Positions 9,801 through 24,800 of a stretch of 64,000 bases of DNA are shown one piece after another; the stretch's first letter is position 1; every line of letters begins with the position of its first letter. A program made the translations under genes and the position numbers. Source of the DNA: Apus apus (Eukaryota; Chordata; Aves; Apodiformes; Apodidae); NCBI RefSeq assembly GCF_020740795.1, contig NC_067282.1, positions 154,056,858 to 154,120,857 on the forward strand, in the 5' to 3' direction. Under the pieces are notes generated by a model. That model had not been told where the DNA came from. It saw only the letters and a list, made by a program, of their open reading frames with translations, and did no database searches.

Positions 9801-12800
9801 TGCCTTGCAGACAAATGGCTTAATGATTCTCTTGTGAAGCTGTGTGGCTTCCTCAGATTCTTCTTTTCCTACCTTATCATTTCAGTGATAAGAGGAGCTT
9901 TCCAACCTGTGCCATGGGCTCTTGCACTCTTCATTCCTAAGTTTGTGATGGTCCTGTGGGGTATAAAATCTTGGGAAGTAGCGAAAGCAGGGAGTTCAGC
10001 TGGTTCATCTGCTCATGTAGAGCTGGGGGGGAGAGAAAAGAAAAGGAGCAAGAAGCAAGAGATCTCTTGGATTAATTAAAAGACGTGTGTTCTGGATTTT
10101 CTTGCGGTTTGTCCTACATGGTGAAGAGGACCCAGCTTAGGAAAAGATTCTGTTCTGGAGGGTTAGGGATCACAGAGAGCTTGCTGGTTTGGGTGCATTT
10201 CTGCCTTTAGACTTGTGTCCTCACCAGTGAAACATTTTCTTTCTCTGTCTCTTATACAGCTGTGCAAAGCAACTACCTTGAGAAGCAGCCTGCCGACATT
10301 CACTCTCTTGGGCAAGCTGGCAGATGCCATCCCAGGCTTTGCTGATGTACTGGTGGTAGAGCACAGTGAGTAAAGCGTTGTGCCCCACTAGAGGGTGAGA
10401 TTCACAGCCCTAATACATGTACACATGCATGCACTCCCCTGTCCCTTGTGTGAATTCATGAAGGTCACACAAGTAGCCTGTCCATAAGCTGGAGTGGAGC
10501 TCAGGCCTCCTGGGTTGCTGGTCATTGTGCTCTTAGCCAGCCTGGCAAGAACAGCATCTGTGAAATGGGGTTTGTGGGTCTTACTCAAAGGCACTTATTT
10601 TTTCTTTCCTGGGTCCTGTACCTACAGCGAGCAAGCTTAGCTGTTTTTTGGAAGTAGCTGGGATGGTGGATATGGTGAACAGTGAGTTCCTCTAGCTATT
10701 TATTACTGCACCTTTGCTCAGAGGGACAAATGGTGGTGAGCATATCACCTAGTTGTGGTATTCATTACTGTACATAACCAGTCTCTCCAGTGGGCTTTGG
10801 CAAATTTTCAAGGGAAATAAGTTGGTACTTTTAAAAAGTCACTTAATAATTGGTATGAATGTTTCTGTTCCTCGCACTAGGTAATTTAGTGGATCATCTG
10901 CTGATGGGCTTGACATACCCAAATGAAGGTATTAGGGCTGCTGTCTGCTACTTGTATGGCAAGCTGTACTCCTCTCCTGTCAGCACAGAACGGCTCTCAG
11001 CACATTTTGGAGAAAGGCTGTGTGGTCTCTTCTTGAGTACCTTGGGGCGTGCACAGACAAAGGAGCTGCAGGTTAATTGTCTGGGTGAGACATTGCTGAG
11101 AGACACTGCAAGGTGCAAGGGAAGGCTGAGAATGAAGAAGAAATCCTTGGGTGGTTTCAATGCTCTAATGTGGGTTGTTCCCTTGAGGAACTTTCTGCTG
11201 CTGGTTTGAAGCAGTCAGTCCTTTCTGTGGTTCCATAGCAATCAAACAGCCCCAACCTGCTGCTGAGCCCCCCCAGCCCTCTGTTCTCCCTCGAGCCCCA
11301 CATTTGCCTAGCACTGGCTGGTCTTCAGAGTCTCTCCACTGCTTCCACTGTGTCTCAATTTGGTGTTTCGTCCTAGAAACAGACCATCCCTCAAAGTGTC
11401 CAAATGCAAACACTGCACAGAAAGGTGGGTTTTGTAGAGCAGTGGGATGGAGTCTGACAAATCTGGTGTCCAGATGTGGGGCATCATGTCATTTGGGTTC
11501 TAACGTGGAAGTGACTTTCTTGGATGTATGCTTCCAACTGCACGTTATCAGCTGTTGCTGGGGAGCACAGTTTCAGCCTTTCTGACATTGCTTGTTTGTA
11601 ATCCATCCAGGAAATTCCTTTTTCTTGTAGAAGGCAAACAGGGACTGGATTGCTCCTCCTATCATTTATGCAGCTACTAGAAATGGATGATGATTCCCTT
11701 GAAAGTAGAATTATATATGTCAGATGATACCCTGTGTGAATTTGTACTGATATGTACTCATAATTTGCATCAGTGCCTGCAGCAGTGCTCTATGCTGTTA
11801 TACTGAGTGCTTTTTTGTGTACCTGGATATCGTTGAGCTAAAACAGCTGTTTCTGTAAGAGCCTGTGAAAGTAGAAGGGGAAGATAAATGGCAGTTCTCT
11901 AGCATGTATTATAAGGAAAATGCCTGTTTATTGTTGGGTCACTGACTGTAGCTTGGAGAAAAATGCAGCTCAAGAGCTCTCCCAGGAAACAGTTTAAGGG
12001 ATGGATACTGGAGCACAGAGGATGATGGGAGCAGAGTGCTCCTGAGATCATGCACCAGTGCACATGCCATGTCTCTGAGAAAGAACAGGGAGCAGATCAG
12101 ACCCAGCAGAAAGCATCAGCAACAAGGGTTTGCAAGACATGGGGCTTATGGCCATATCTAGGTACACAGTGAGAAGAAGCTCCATAAACTGGAGGTAAGA
12201 ATCAGGAGTACAGGAAAGGGGATGAAGTGGCAACAAGTCTTAGGGTGTAAATACTCCTTTGCTAATGTAAACCTTGCTGTGCCCAATATGCTGCTCATTC
12301 TTGCTCCCCCTTTTGCAGGTTTGCTAAAGGAGCTGCTGAAATCTGACCATTTTGTATCCATTATTATGAATAATTCAAACACAGAGGACGAGTCTGAGAA
12401 CCCTGACTTCTTAGAAGGGGAAAATCCACTGCCACTTGTTCTCAAAAGGGTGATTGCTGAAGTACTCATGAATTGTTCGTAGCTGTAAAGAATTTGCTGG
12501 CCTGTACTCAGTCTTTATCTGAGACACCTGAATAGGCCGTTGCCAACCTCAGCAGTACAGGCTGCAGTGGGAAATGGGGACACCTCCACAGATCAGCTTA
12601 TTGATCATTCCTACAACTGGGAGGGGGGAAATTTTATTCCTCTCCTCAGCTGATTTCACTTGGTCACGCTTGAGGTCTGATACAGCACTTGTAGTGTCAA
12701 CACGACTAAGCATGGGGGCAGAGCTGTTCTTAATCTTTTCTGTTGTGGTTCTCATTTTGCATTTTTTGAGTGTATGTGGTCCAGTGTTTTATCTTGCCTT

Positions 12801-15800
12801 AGCAAGTTTAATCCATTAAATATATACCCAAAGAGGGATAATAATTTATGTTCTAAATTTAAAAACGTAGAGAAAACTGTTTCCTACTCCTATCTGTATA
12901 GTTGACTTCTCTCTCATTTTGACTTTTGTTTCCCCACAGTTTTTGTTGACCAGAGATGAGATGTTACAGGCAGCAAGTTCTCACTGTATGGCTGCAGTAA
13001 TGGTTCACTCTCCCAGCAGATATGCTCCTGCTTTTATCCATGCAGATGTCCCAGGTGAAGAAATGCAATAGCATCTTACTGCGAATCCCCCAATATCAAA
13101 GCATTCCCTGGCTGTTTGTTTTAGGCCTCAGTCTGGCTCCATAAAATCCACTGATGGCATAATGTGTGCAGTGACCATTTTATACCAGTAAAAATGGCTA
13201 CTGAGATTTCAGGAACAGAAGGGGAGAGTAAGTTTTCAACTGAAAGCAAAGAAGCAGCTGTCAATAGGCAGAATAGAGTTTCCACAGCAAGAATTTGGAC
13301 AACTCCTTGAGGTCAAGGTCCTTCTTGTAGGACCTTAGATACAAGCCTAAACAGACTGGGGTTCCATCTTATCCCACTAAGTATTTAAAGTTTGCACAGA
13401 ATTTGGTCTAGGATTTAGCTTTAGAATGTGGCTGTGGGATATGGTTTATTATTCCTCTGTAGTCCCAAAAGCCAGGTGCTTTCATTTTACAAATTCTTTG
13501 GGAGATGTAAAAGTTCCGAGGAAAAAAAAAACTGATCATCATATTGGTGGTAAAGCTTCTTTGTGGCTTTTCATTTGTGCTGAAGGCTAGAGCCACAATT
13601 CAGCTCCTGCCTGCTGAGTTTGTGCTGAGAAGATGCCTGCCTGCAGGACTCTGCTCTCCAGTCACCTTGTTTGGAAGACTAGCATCCCTCAAGCATCCAC
13701 TTTGTTCTCCATTCCTGCCATTTCATAGCACAGCCATTCTCCCTGTGGCTGTTGCTGTGCTTCCTTGTTTCCTCCTCCTCCCTCCACTCTGTTCTGGGAG
13801 CAGCTGTGCCATGCTGTGAGCAGACTGTGTCTTACCAGGGTGACTTTATTTGTGCATATCTGTGTGTTTGCAGAGTTCCTGTTTGAGTGTCTCTCTTGCA
13901 ACAGTGAAATTCTTATCTGGTCAGTCTATTGCTGCCTGCTCCTCCTGACGGAAGAGCGCCTTTTCTTCTCCAGGTGTCACACAGTCTATGGTGAGTCATC
14001 AGCCTTCCTGGCAGAGGGACTGCAGTGATACTGTGGGCATTTGCTCTGCCCCTAGCTGAATTTCAACTCTTTACACACAATCACAGTTTCCAGTCAGGAT
14101 GGATAAAGGACCGAAAATGAGTACACATGAGACATGTTTGTGATGTCTAACATAGCTTGAATTTGCAGCATCACTGTCCTAATGAGTTCCTGAGGAGCAT
14201 GCATTTGTTATAGTAACCAGTTATCATGACTGACACTACCTAAGCTACTATTGGGTCTTTCTGTGGACATACCAAGAGGGGGTTTAGGAAGAAAGGCTAA
14301 ATTCCTTCCGTTCTTCTGGACTTACCTCCAGCACTAGAGGTTGGGGCCTATTATCAGGGATCTGAGTGAGCACTCAGCAGTTTTTGGGCAGTTGTTTCTG
14401 TCAGTGGCTCAGAAGAATAATTGTTCAAGTCTTCTTTCCTTTTTAAAATTAATTTTGCTTCTGTCGTGGAATCTGGGGTGTTAAAAGTGTTCTCTGTGAC
14501 TTCTCTTGAACATGTGCAGGCATTGAATCTCTGCTGAGGAGTCTCCGAGTTGTCCTGCAGCTGAGCAATGTGGAGTTGAACAAACAAGGGCTCCTGCTCC
14601 TCACTGAAATACTGCAACGGTAAGGGAGTTACCCCTGCCAGGATTGCACAGGCAGAGTTTGATGCCCCCAAATGGAGGCTGTGGTGCTTTTGCTTTTTGA
14701 GGTGTTTTTTTTGGTCTCAGACCAAATACCTACACCACCAGGGTCTTTGTGTTTGAAAGATGTTGCTGAACAAATGCATTCACTTATTCTTGTGAAAAAA
14801 GGCCTGATGCTTGTTTTCAAACCATCCAGCATGTCCTCTTTGCATGTGCATCCACCAGTATATCTGCTTCTTCCTGCTCCTTGCCAATCTGGGAGATGAA
14901 ATCTTCTTTCAGCTGTAGATAAGCAGGAGGGAAGGCTAGGCCCAAGCATATGTGAGCAGGGCAGCCCTTGCTAAGTGCACCTCTGTGACAAAACAGAGCG
15001 TGCAAATTCCATGGCTTCTAGTCTTGTATCATCATCTGAGCTAAATTCAAATGGCAAAACAAAATTCTAGGATGAAATATTAATGTCTTTTGTCACTTTT
15101 TTCCTCTTGTTTTCTGCTAAGGAATAACATACCCTGGCTTGTTTTTCTTCTGTGCTTCCTGTTTTTGCCTCTATGATCTTACTCCTGTCCTGTCATGCTA
15201 GTGACAGTGTCTTGTTTTTGCCACTTAGTTCCCCCAAGAGAGCCCTTGAGCTGAGTTTTGGAAATGTCATAGCCAATTCTGTAGCAAGTGGTTGGGTAAA
15301 AAGGAGAAGAAAAAGTAGCAGTGCTAGAACAGTGTGGTGTTGCCAGTGTGGGATCTGTCAAAAAGAGAAACCAGGATGTGGGAAACACTAATTACAGCGT
15401 TTATGCTTGTAAAACAGAGAACGTTCTGTGCAATTACTCTCATTTTCTAGCACACTCATTCTGTTTCTTTGAGCTTTGCCTTAGAAATGATGCTTTATTT
15501 AAAACTATCTCATAACGGGGAAAAGGGATTTCATCCTGCAAGCTCTCCTCTTGGTTTTTCCTTGCAGCTGGATTCTGTTGTATAAGCAAGCCCCATGCTG
15601 TGGTGTTGTCCAAGCAGGACATACTGCTTCCCCTGGCAGTATGTCAGGAATGGTGGGTAGCTCTCCCTGGATTGCCCCTTGTTTTTCTCAGCACAACCAG
15701 AGTGGCAGGCACAGTTTGGGGCCCAAAGACAAGAGGCTGCAGGAAGCTGCAAGAGTGTTGTCCTTCACACTTTTCTCTCAGGCCCTGAAGGCATCCTAGA

Positions 15801-18800
15801 GCATCATGTTTCTAGTGGGTTTGTGCCTCTGGAATGAGTCAGCAATACTCCTCCATCTCTGCATGAGTCAGTGAAGACGTTTTTGGTTTTTTGCCCCAAT
15901 GTGTTTTACTTCAGAAGGTCCGTGATTAAAGAAAGGAAATACAAAGGATTAATAGAATTACAGTATAAGTAGAAACAATGAACATTCAGCACATCCCTTG
16001 GGGCTTGGGGCAGAGGCTGCTCCTGGTGCCTAGGTTCCACAAGGCCTTTTCCTTGCCTTGCCCACCTCACAGCTTTTTCTCATAGCAGAACGTGACATGC
16101 CTGCCAAGCTGGGTTTCATCCCACAAAGCGACTAAAGAGAGTGATTCTGCCTCTGTTCACTTCTTGCCCTGGTAGCTGAGCTACTAGTGTAATTTCTTCT
16201 GTAGTTCACTTCCCTCTCCCAGTTGTGCATGGGGAGCATGTGCTCCTGGCTTGCTTTAGTCTGGCATGTCTGTGAAAACTGAATAACAGGGAACACTTTT
16301 GGCTCCTCAGTCTGGCTCCTGACATGCTTTGCTGCTTTTCTTCCTTCCCTGTGGAGAGGCCCTCTGGCAGGCTGTTAGTGCCTCTTGTCGGCATGTAGCT
16401 GCCTGTCTTCCCCTCACCTTCCCAGCTGTACCTGATTTGCGAGGAGCCAAATGAGTACAGTCTGCCTTTTACACAGCTCTGTCCAATAATGGGATTAATG
16501 GCTCATCTTCCTTCCATGCTTTCGTGCTGAATGCTCAAAGGCAGTTGGGCCACAAGGTGATCAGATGACTAAAAATGTTCACTATCAAGAGCAATTGTCA
16601 GAACAGTTGGATTGTGTTTATTCTCCTGATTACTTTTCAAGATTGTGGAAGTCCCTGTCCTTCTGGCAACATCTGGCATTAGAAATGCTATAGGACTGAG
16701 AGAAGCTATTCTTCTGTCACTGTCCTTTTTCTAGAGTGATGGTGTTTGCTTGGTTACTCAGAAATATGAATTGCCAGATGAACCTGCAAATGCCGGAGCA
16801 GATGGCCTCGGTATAAAGTCCTAGGCAGAGAGATCAGTGTATTTTGCAAAGCCTGGTTTTTGTGTGCTTTTCATGTCGGTGTTCACTTATCCAGTCACAC
16901 AGTTATCCAGGCTGTGGGTTTTTTTCGTCATAGTAGGGCTCCAGACCTGTTGAAATTCACTCTTTGTAGCAACCCCTTCACTTGCTCGAGTTTGAAACTA
17001 TCTCCTTGAAAGCAGCTGGCTGTGAATACTGAAAAGCATGGCTAGAACCCCATGGCTGAGCAGGCCATTTGGTGAAGTGAGAAGAGGGCTCTACTGTTAC
17101 TTAACAATATTCTCCTTGCTTATTCTGTTTCCTGTTTGCAGGCAACCAGTGGAAATAAAATTGTTCACAAACCTAGGTGTATGTAGAGAAGCCATTGATG
17201 TTTTGATGGAGACAGTGAACTGCCCAGTGTTGGAGGTGGTAGTGGAGGCTGTGGGAGCCGTGGCAGCTCTCCTGAGGTAGGCAGGAAAGTATGTGCAGGC
17301 TTTTCTTCAGATAGATAGATCTGAGACTGTGTTGGTCTCTGCAGCTCCCCTGTGGCTATGTGGGTGAGCGTGCTCTGCAGTGGGACTTCAGGCTGAGGCA
17401 GACGTGGGTACAGCAGAGCTAGCTTCCCACCCACCTCAAAAGGCTGCCAGGGCAATGAAGCTGTGGTAGGCAGCAAGTCACTGCAGCAACAACCTAGTGC
17501 TGCAGGCAGGGTTGTACTGGGCCTGCTTTGTCACTCTGTGCCCCATCCAGATGAATAAGAGCAAGCATAATGCTCTGCAGAGTCATATGCTTCCTGACTG
17601 CAGTGGGAGCAGGCAGTGAATCCAGGGAGGGGTGTGCCTGGGCACATACGTGGATGAAGGCACTGTTCAGATATTGTGACCTTAGCCTGCTCTGCTGGGG
17701 AGAAGTGGCAGTGGCATGTCAGAGGAGCAGTTGTTTCTGCTGGTGTTGCCTTCCCAGGTGGAATGTCCCCAGCAGGGAATGTGCATCCTGTCTTTCTCTC
17801 CACTTGTTCAGGAAGGACCATCTGAGCTGCCCTCCAGTCCCATATGAAGAGCTGCAGAAGCTGCTGGAGGCAGTGCTGAAGAGATGTGCTGACTTTTTCC
17901 CACCGCAGAGTAGCAAGAGACATGCAGTAAGTCAGAAGTTGTTGTTGCTTGTTGGTAAGACCAAGCAGGACAGGGATGATCCTCCTAGCACACTATGTGG
18001 ATGTTGTATGTATGTTCCATTGCTTTACCCTATAGCTGTTGGGTTCTCTGGTGTTTCTTTTGATCCTCATGCCTCAAGATGGTACTGACCTTTGTCTTTG
18101 AAGAAGCTGAGGATGGATGCTGGTGAATGTTGTTTTTCTAAATCAGTGAAGATTTGTGGGGCACCACGTGAGCACACTGCTGCCTTTATGCATCCAGTAC
18201 TCCAATGTCATTTAAACTTCCCCTTCTTCATGCCCTCACTTTGTAGGCTGTGTCGGTCAATCTATTTTTTTGACAAATTAACATCACCTGCTCTGCCTTC
18301 AGACCAAGAGAGTCATCATATATGCACTGTGTTGCCTCAGCAAGGGAGCTATTAGCCTCTCCTTGAACTGCAGATGTCTTCCTGTTTCTGTAGTCAGTGT
18401 GATGTGCTGCTGGGACCTGTGCACTTCTGAGGAGAACCCCCATTACAGATGCCCAGTGAAGAGACAAGGACTGAGCCTTCTTGCTCTAGGCTTAGAGCCA
18501 CATTGATTTAGAATGCACATCTGTAGTAGCAAGAGTGCCTTGCTGGAGTAGCAGAGCTCCAAATGCCTGATGAACTAACTACCTTTAGGCTCACGTTCTG
18601 TGGTACCGGATATTTGTCTTCTCTGCCTGCAGAAGGCAGAACTGCTTTCTGCCCCATAGGCAGATGTTGGTCAGTCTGCACACACACAGAGTGTGGTGTC
18701 CCATTCAGAACAAGGAGCTTCATGGGAAGGAATTTAGGCAGATAGTAAGGACATCCAGACTGTCTTTAAAGGGAGATAAGGGGAAATGACTGTACCTGTG

Positions 18801-21800
18801 CTAAGGCATCTCAGCATCAAATGGAGGAGGAGTAGTTATGAACTGCCAAGCACCCATGTGCGCTCCTCTGGTAATATTTGGAGAAGACCACCACAACAGG
18901 TTAAGGCTTATAGGCAGATTTTGAGTTCCAAGTGGTTCCTAGTTTGGGCAAATTGTTAACTCTGATGCTGCAGTTGGCTTCTGGCTGAATGCAGTAGGAT
19001 GCTGTGTGGGAACAAGAACTGGTACATGGATAGTTGTTTATAAATTTGAGCCAAAGTAGAGAACTTAAAAGGTTTCAGTGCTTAGGAAGAAGAGGAACTG
19101 TTCAGCATCATCTGAAGAGTAATTCAAAGCAACAAAATTATGAAAATATACCAAGTTTTCCCAGAAGGCTTTGAAGCTTCATTAGCTGAGCTGAAGCTCA
19201 GTGTCAAGGTTTAACTCAGATTACACCAAACCATGGCAATACAGACTGCAAAGAAAGGACAGTGCAGTAACTCTGTCCTCCCTATGAAGAGCACAAAAGC
19301 CCCCTACCTCTGCCCTCCCTGGGAAAAGCACAATAGTAAAAAAAATTATGTGAAAAAAATGAATTAAATGAAATCTGTTGCTCCTCCTCCTGCTGGTATC
19401 AGAAAAGAAAGCTCTATTTTTCCCATAGTGAACATAAGATTTTGAAGACTTCTCTCTTTTGACAGGGTGACCTATTTGCAGTGTCTCAGAGTCACCCAGC
19501 AAACAGAAGTCTCAGCAGAGTTTCTCACAGACAGGGCCAGTTCTTGTTCAACACCTTGGAAAGTTTCAGAAATGCTTGCAGGTGAGGATGAGTCAGGGGG
19601 GTGCGTCGGTGGGCGTGTGTCTGGGTCTGTCCATCTTTTTGTCCTTGTAACCAAGTTCCTCTACCCTACCCCACTACTGAAACATCACAGGTAAGTTCAA
19701 TACATGGCACTGAAACAACAGAGGGAAGGATATGTAGTGATAGGGAAAAATTTGTGACACCTGTATGTGTCTCCCAAGAAATTTGCCTGGGACCTATCAG
19801 TTGATTTCATGTCTTTGATGAACTGGTTTAAAATTAGCCCAAACTACTGATGGTGCAAGAACAGTTGGATGGTATGGGTGAAACCATATTCCTGTGTCCT
19901 GGGATATGTGGTCTCACAAATGTCTATCTCATCCAGATGCTGGCCTTGGATTTGCTCATGTCTGTGACCTGTTACTGCAAGTGGGTTTATAGGGGCCAAC
20001 TTTTCCTTCTTGCTGGATGAGAGCTACCTGTCATCCTCAGCTGCACAGCAGGCAGTGGTAGATGAGTTTGTGTATGAATCCAGATCTGTTGTTAAGAAAA
20101 TCTGGCCAACTTATTTATTTTGCCATGGGTCACTTGCATTTGGCTTGGCTGAGATAATGCAGTCAGAAGCAAGTGTCCCTGTCTGTGCTCATCCAGTGTC
20201 TTGGGATGGTGTTAGAGGGCATTCAGGTTCAGTCATGGTTTTTATATCAGCTGAATGGCCCCCTGGCTGATTTTCATGAGGTTTGCTGTGTTGTGTAACA
20301 AGCACTCTCTGAGAATCTTTAGTCTTGCCACACTAGGGCTTCCCACAGCAGATGATGCTTTCTTCACAGAAGCAAAGTCTTTCTTTCCCAGCTTGGACTG
20401 TTGTGCAACATTGCTGACATTTACTAGCCTCACTCAAGAGGTAACTGTGTGTGATTGCCAGATTGCTGTGTTTCTAACCCATCAAGTGTTTGCGGGATCC
20501 TTAATGGTGAAAGATGTGATGGAAATGTGCTATCTCCTGACTTCCTTTACAGACTGAGGAGGATTCCTCCCTCCTCAGGTATCCACTGTATTTGTAGGTT
20601 AGCAGTGGAATTCCAGAGCGACCCCATGGCCCAGGAGAATGCTTTCACTGCCCCCAACTCTGAGAGAAGGGACACACTGAGCAACTTCTCTGAGTTCCTG
20701 TTGAAGATTTGTGACAATCTCTGCATCCCCATGGTCGTGGTAGGGTTTATTTTGGTCTATTCCTTGGGTACCTGAAAAGGTATTCTCAAGCACCAAGCGT
20801 GTGGGTTGTAGAAATTGCTTTTTTTGGGAAGAGAGCAGGTAGAGTACACCAAGAACAGCTGTGGCATTTGCCACAGAGCCAAATGTGGCATAATACAGTT
20901 CATGCAAAGGGGGAGTGTGCAGTCTCAGACAGTGGAGAAATTAATAACTCTTCCATGTAGATGACAGTGTCTTTCTGCAGACTGTGCAATCTGCATAGCC
21001 TACCTGCCATGCTGTTTAGTCCATGTCAACTCTGGATGTTGCAGAAAGTGAAGAGTACCTGAACTGTTCTTTTCCCTTCTGCCACTTTTTCAAAGCTTGC
21101 CTGTGTCCCAGAAAGCAGTGGTATTTTGTGCCTGCAATTTCATTTTCACACTTTTTTCCAGGAGGTATTGATGAGGCTGCCCAGTCTACACAGCAAGGGC
21201 AGTACTAAGCATTGTGCCTCTGTAAGGCCTGGGACATGGTTTAAAAAGTAGCTGTGGAGAGTGAGTGTTCCCTACAGATCTGCCACTAAGATGCTTGGAG
21301 CAGAATGTTCAAAACAGTGGGACTCTGGTTGTGGTTCCAAATATTGAGTAAATTTTGCCTGTGCTTGGCTGCAGGTTCAGGTGTATGGATTCTTACTGTT
21401 GTTGGGAGCTTGGAGATGTTTTGATTTGCATTTTCTTAACCAGTCTCTTGGGAAGGAGCTGCAGTGGCATTGCTGTTTCTTCTCCCTGAAGGAAGGGTGC
21501 ATTGCAGGTCTAGTTTGGCAAAGCTGCAGCCAACGTGCTGTTTCTTGCTCAGTGAACTTGGGGGAAAATTAATGGACTGTGAGAAAATTATCCAGTGACC
21601 TTCTACAAGAGTGAGTTGAGTCATTCTGTTCTAAGCAGTTGAAGGTTGAACTCTGGAGAGAGCTTAGATGCCTGTATTTGCCACTACTCAAGAAGCTGAA
21701 GCACAGGTGTTAACTGTTACTGAAGTCAGCTGCACTTCAGCATATGTCCTGTGTTGTATGCCATGCTGGAGAACTGGCCATCTGACCTGTAAGAGCAGTT

Positions 21801-24800
21801 ACTTCCAGGACAATATGGGCAGTCATGTCAGTCGCTGTGCATTAAGGCCTCACTGGTTGCCAGCTGGAATCAGGAAGAAGTTTCCTGTTTGGTGTAATGT
21901 CTTGCAGAGTTAGTGCTCAGCTCATAAGGCTGGCAGAGGGGTGTGTTAGTGGCTTTCAGCATGCTCTGTAAGCCTGTGTGCTTGCTGCCAGGCATTTTGA
22001 TACAACTGTTACTCCATTTGTTTGGATTTAGAAATCTAACTTTTTGGCCAGCAGGAAGCTGCTACTTTGGGTGTTAATTGCATCTCAGGCAGCTGATCTT
22101 TCCTTCTTTCCACAGAACTACCTGGAAAGGGCTGTCAGCCCATCAGTGATGGAGGTTTTCATCTCAACACTCAATACCCTCTTTACAGTGGTGCCAAACA
22201 TGCAGATCAAGTTCTCCAAAAAGCTGGGTATGGGGGCAGCGGGGAATCATGTTCTCTGTGCTCTCAACTTAACTGATTGAACTTGCTGCTACTGCAAATT
22301 ACTGAGGCAATGAGCTTAACAAGACTTTATGTGGAGGATTATATTACATGTTTATATGAGTAAGAATAGAGTGCACAGTCATGTTCAGCAGGATGAAAAA
22401 GTTATTTGGTCTAGCAATGATGATGGGACAGATTTTATTTTTGATAAGTCAGTGTGTTGGCTTTACCCTTTCCTCCAGAATATTCAGAATTGGCTGTTCC
22501 TGTAGACAGGGATTGTGCTGGAATTGTTGGTGGGACTTTGCTACATAGAAATCCTATTTACTCTGCGTATTCCTCACCCTTTGCACATCAGTGAGGCAAT
22601 GTAGATAATTCCTCTCTTCTAAACTTGTGAAGCTGGTAAATCTTCCCTTCTCCTCCTGAGAAAAATTAATCTCAGATACCACCCTCCAAACCAAACTCAG
22701 AGTAGTTTGCTTTGGGAGAGAAAGCCTGACAAATGCATTCTTACTGTGATGATCTGCCCTGTTCACCAGGTTTGTGTGGAGATGTGTGGGGATGGCTATG
22801 GGACCTGCCTGCTCTTTTCTTTTATCATACTTGTCCTGTGCTCTTTCAACATTTTTGTCTTGCTTTCCGTGTAGCATCCTCCTCCTTCATCCGACTGACA
22901 CTGGAGCTGAAAGCCAGATTTTGCTCTGTAGAAAGGTATTGTGATGTGTGTATTGGGAGGGGGTCAACAATTTCCAGATAGGAAAGCAGGTCATGTCTTA
23001 TCTAATGTACCTGATTAGACAGGATGGGTGGCTGAAAGACTCAGGAGTGGTTGTATCTTATTGCAAAATCTAAGTGGAAAATCTGGATGTGGGAGAAGGG
23101 AGGAGCAGTCGAGTAGAGGACAGGTATGGATTTACATAGTAGAGTTCTGTGTCCCATTGTGAGCTGCACAGGTAGAGAGAAAGCAGCCTGACTCTGGAGT
23201 AGTCAAAATCTGTGTTTTGAAGAGAAGCAACAGCAGCATCAATTCCATCTGATCTCTGGCTTCCTAGGCACATATTATCACTGTGTTTGTTCCTCATGGT
23301 GTGATAACGTATAAGAAAAGGTAGGGAGGAGTAAGACTTCAATGACAGACATTGCAAGGGATCTTCAGTAGCAGAGGTTGTGATTTCTAGGTTGAGGGGC
23401 ACGTAGGGAGACTCTCTGTGGGCCTGCAGAGATGTTTTGCCTCCTCTGTCCTGTGACCGCATCTCATTAAAAGGGTAAACAAAATACACAAGCACCCCTA
23501 GTCCAGGTTTACCACCATGGAACTTGGAATGGGTATGTTTGTGCTGCAAATGGTGTGAGGGAAAGGGTGATCTAGGCCTCTGCATACAGTAGTGTGGGGC
23601 ACCAAGGATGGTGTCTTACCAGCACAAAGATATCTGGTTATGTCCTGTTCTGCAAGGAAATTATTGGAGAGAGAGAAATACCTGGAAAAGTAGGTGTTCT
23701 CACCTTTTTACTTAATGTGTTGGCATTCTTCTTTGTTCATCCATGGAAACACCATTGCTACAAAATCTCCTTACTGGTGTTTGCCAGTGGAATCAGGGAT
23801 CAGGAGCCACCCTCAAACCCCTCCAATTCTTTGCAGTGTTAGAGGTCCTGCCCTTAAATGACTCCCTGTGTGTACCAAGTATGACTGTGGGAGTGTCCCA
23901 CTGTGTTCATATTGTCCCAAGGTATGTGAACCTTTCACTCTCATCACTGCTCACACCCCCACTTCTATGAACTGACTGTTCTTTGGGAACTCCTCATTTT
24001 CCTGGAAGCCCAGGTTGGCTTGTGGAGTCATGTTGTGACAGGGCAGGTACTTGTACGTGATCACTCAGTAAAGTCAGGTTCTGGCAGACAGAGTGTGATA
24101 TTAGAAGTATGAAGAGGATGGTTTAGCCTTCATCATTGTATCTTTCTGCTCTTCTTCACAGTAATCCTGATTTGAATCAGGCCTGTTCCAGCTTCCTCTG
24201 CAGCCTGTGCCTGAGCCTTTACTCTGCCACAGAGAAGGAGAGAACTTCTCCTCAGGAGGGCAAGTTTGGGGAAAGTGACAAATTACTTCATTTAGTCTGG
24301 GGCCCATGCCACCCTCTAGGCAGTAGGTGCATATAAAATAGTTAAATAAAAAGACAAAGAAGGAGGGAAGGGAGGACACACATAAGCTCTCTTTAGAGTT
24401 GTTGTTTTGTTTTTTTTTTTTTTTTCCCCCAGCTTTTTTATAAGCTGGTCCAGCAAAGAGATAACACTCAGAGAATGCCTTTTGAAGTGTTTGGAACCCT
24501 ACCTGAAAGAACGTGTTTCATCTGCCTCTGTTTTTTGTTTACATGGTGACATTTATTAGTACCACTGTGCATGGCTTAATTGAAACAGTATTACTTGCCA
24601 CATGGTCACCCATTTTTTCAGATTAAGGTAGTTTTTTCACCTACAATATTTTAGAAAGCTTTCCTGTCTATACTGTAACTTTCCATAATAGATAAGTCCC
24701 AAATAAAAGTGATGAAAGTTTCCACATCACAGAAAGCCACTTTCCCACTGGCAGTGGTTGGTCACCATGCAAGCAGCATCAGCAAAGAGCTGGGAACCTC

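Noticed and set aside
19202-19440. Possible LTR start (TGTCAAGGTTTAACTCAG) in MEI1 intron 13
   Set aside because: The first bases recall a common avian LTR end, but no matching right end or flanking duplication is visible and the following sequence does not clearly fit. Its right part also runs into real MEI1 exon 14 at 19466.
23767-23912. Exon-like open stretch with acceptor-like CAG between MEI1 exons 17 and 18
   Set aside because: Exons 17 and 18 join directly in the correct phase with protein continuity to human MEI1. An added exon would insert unmatched residues.
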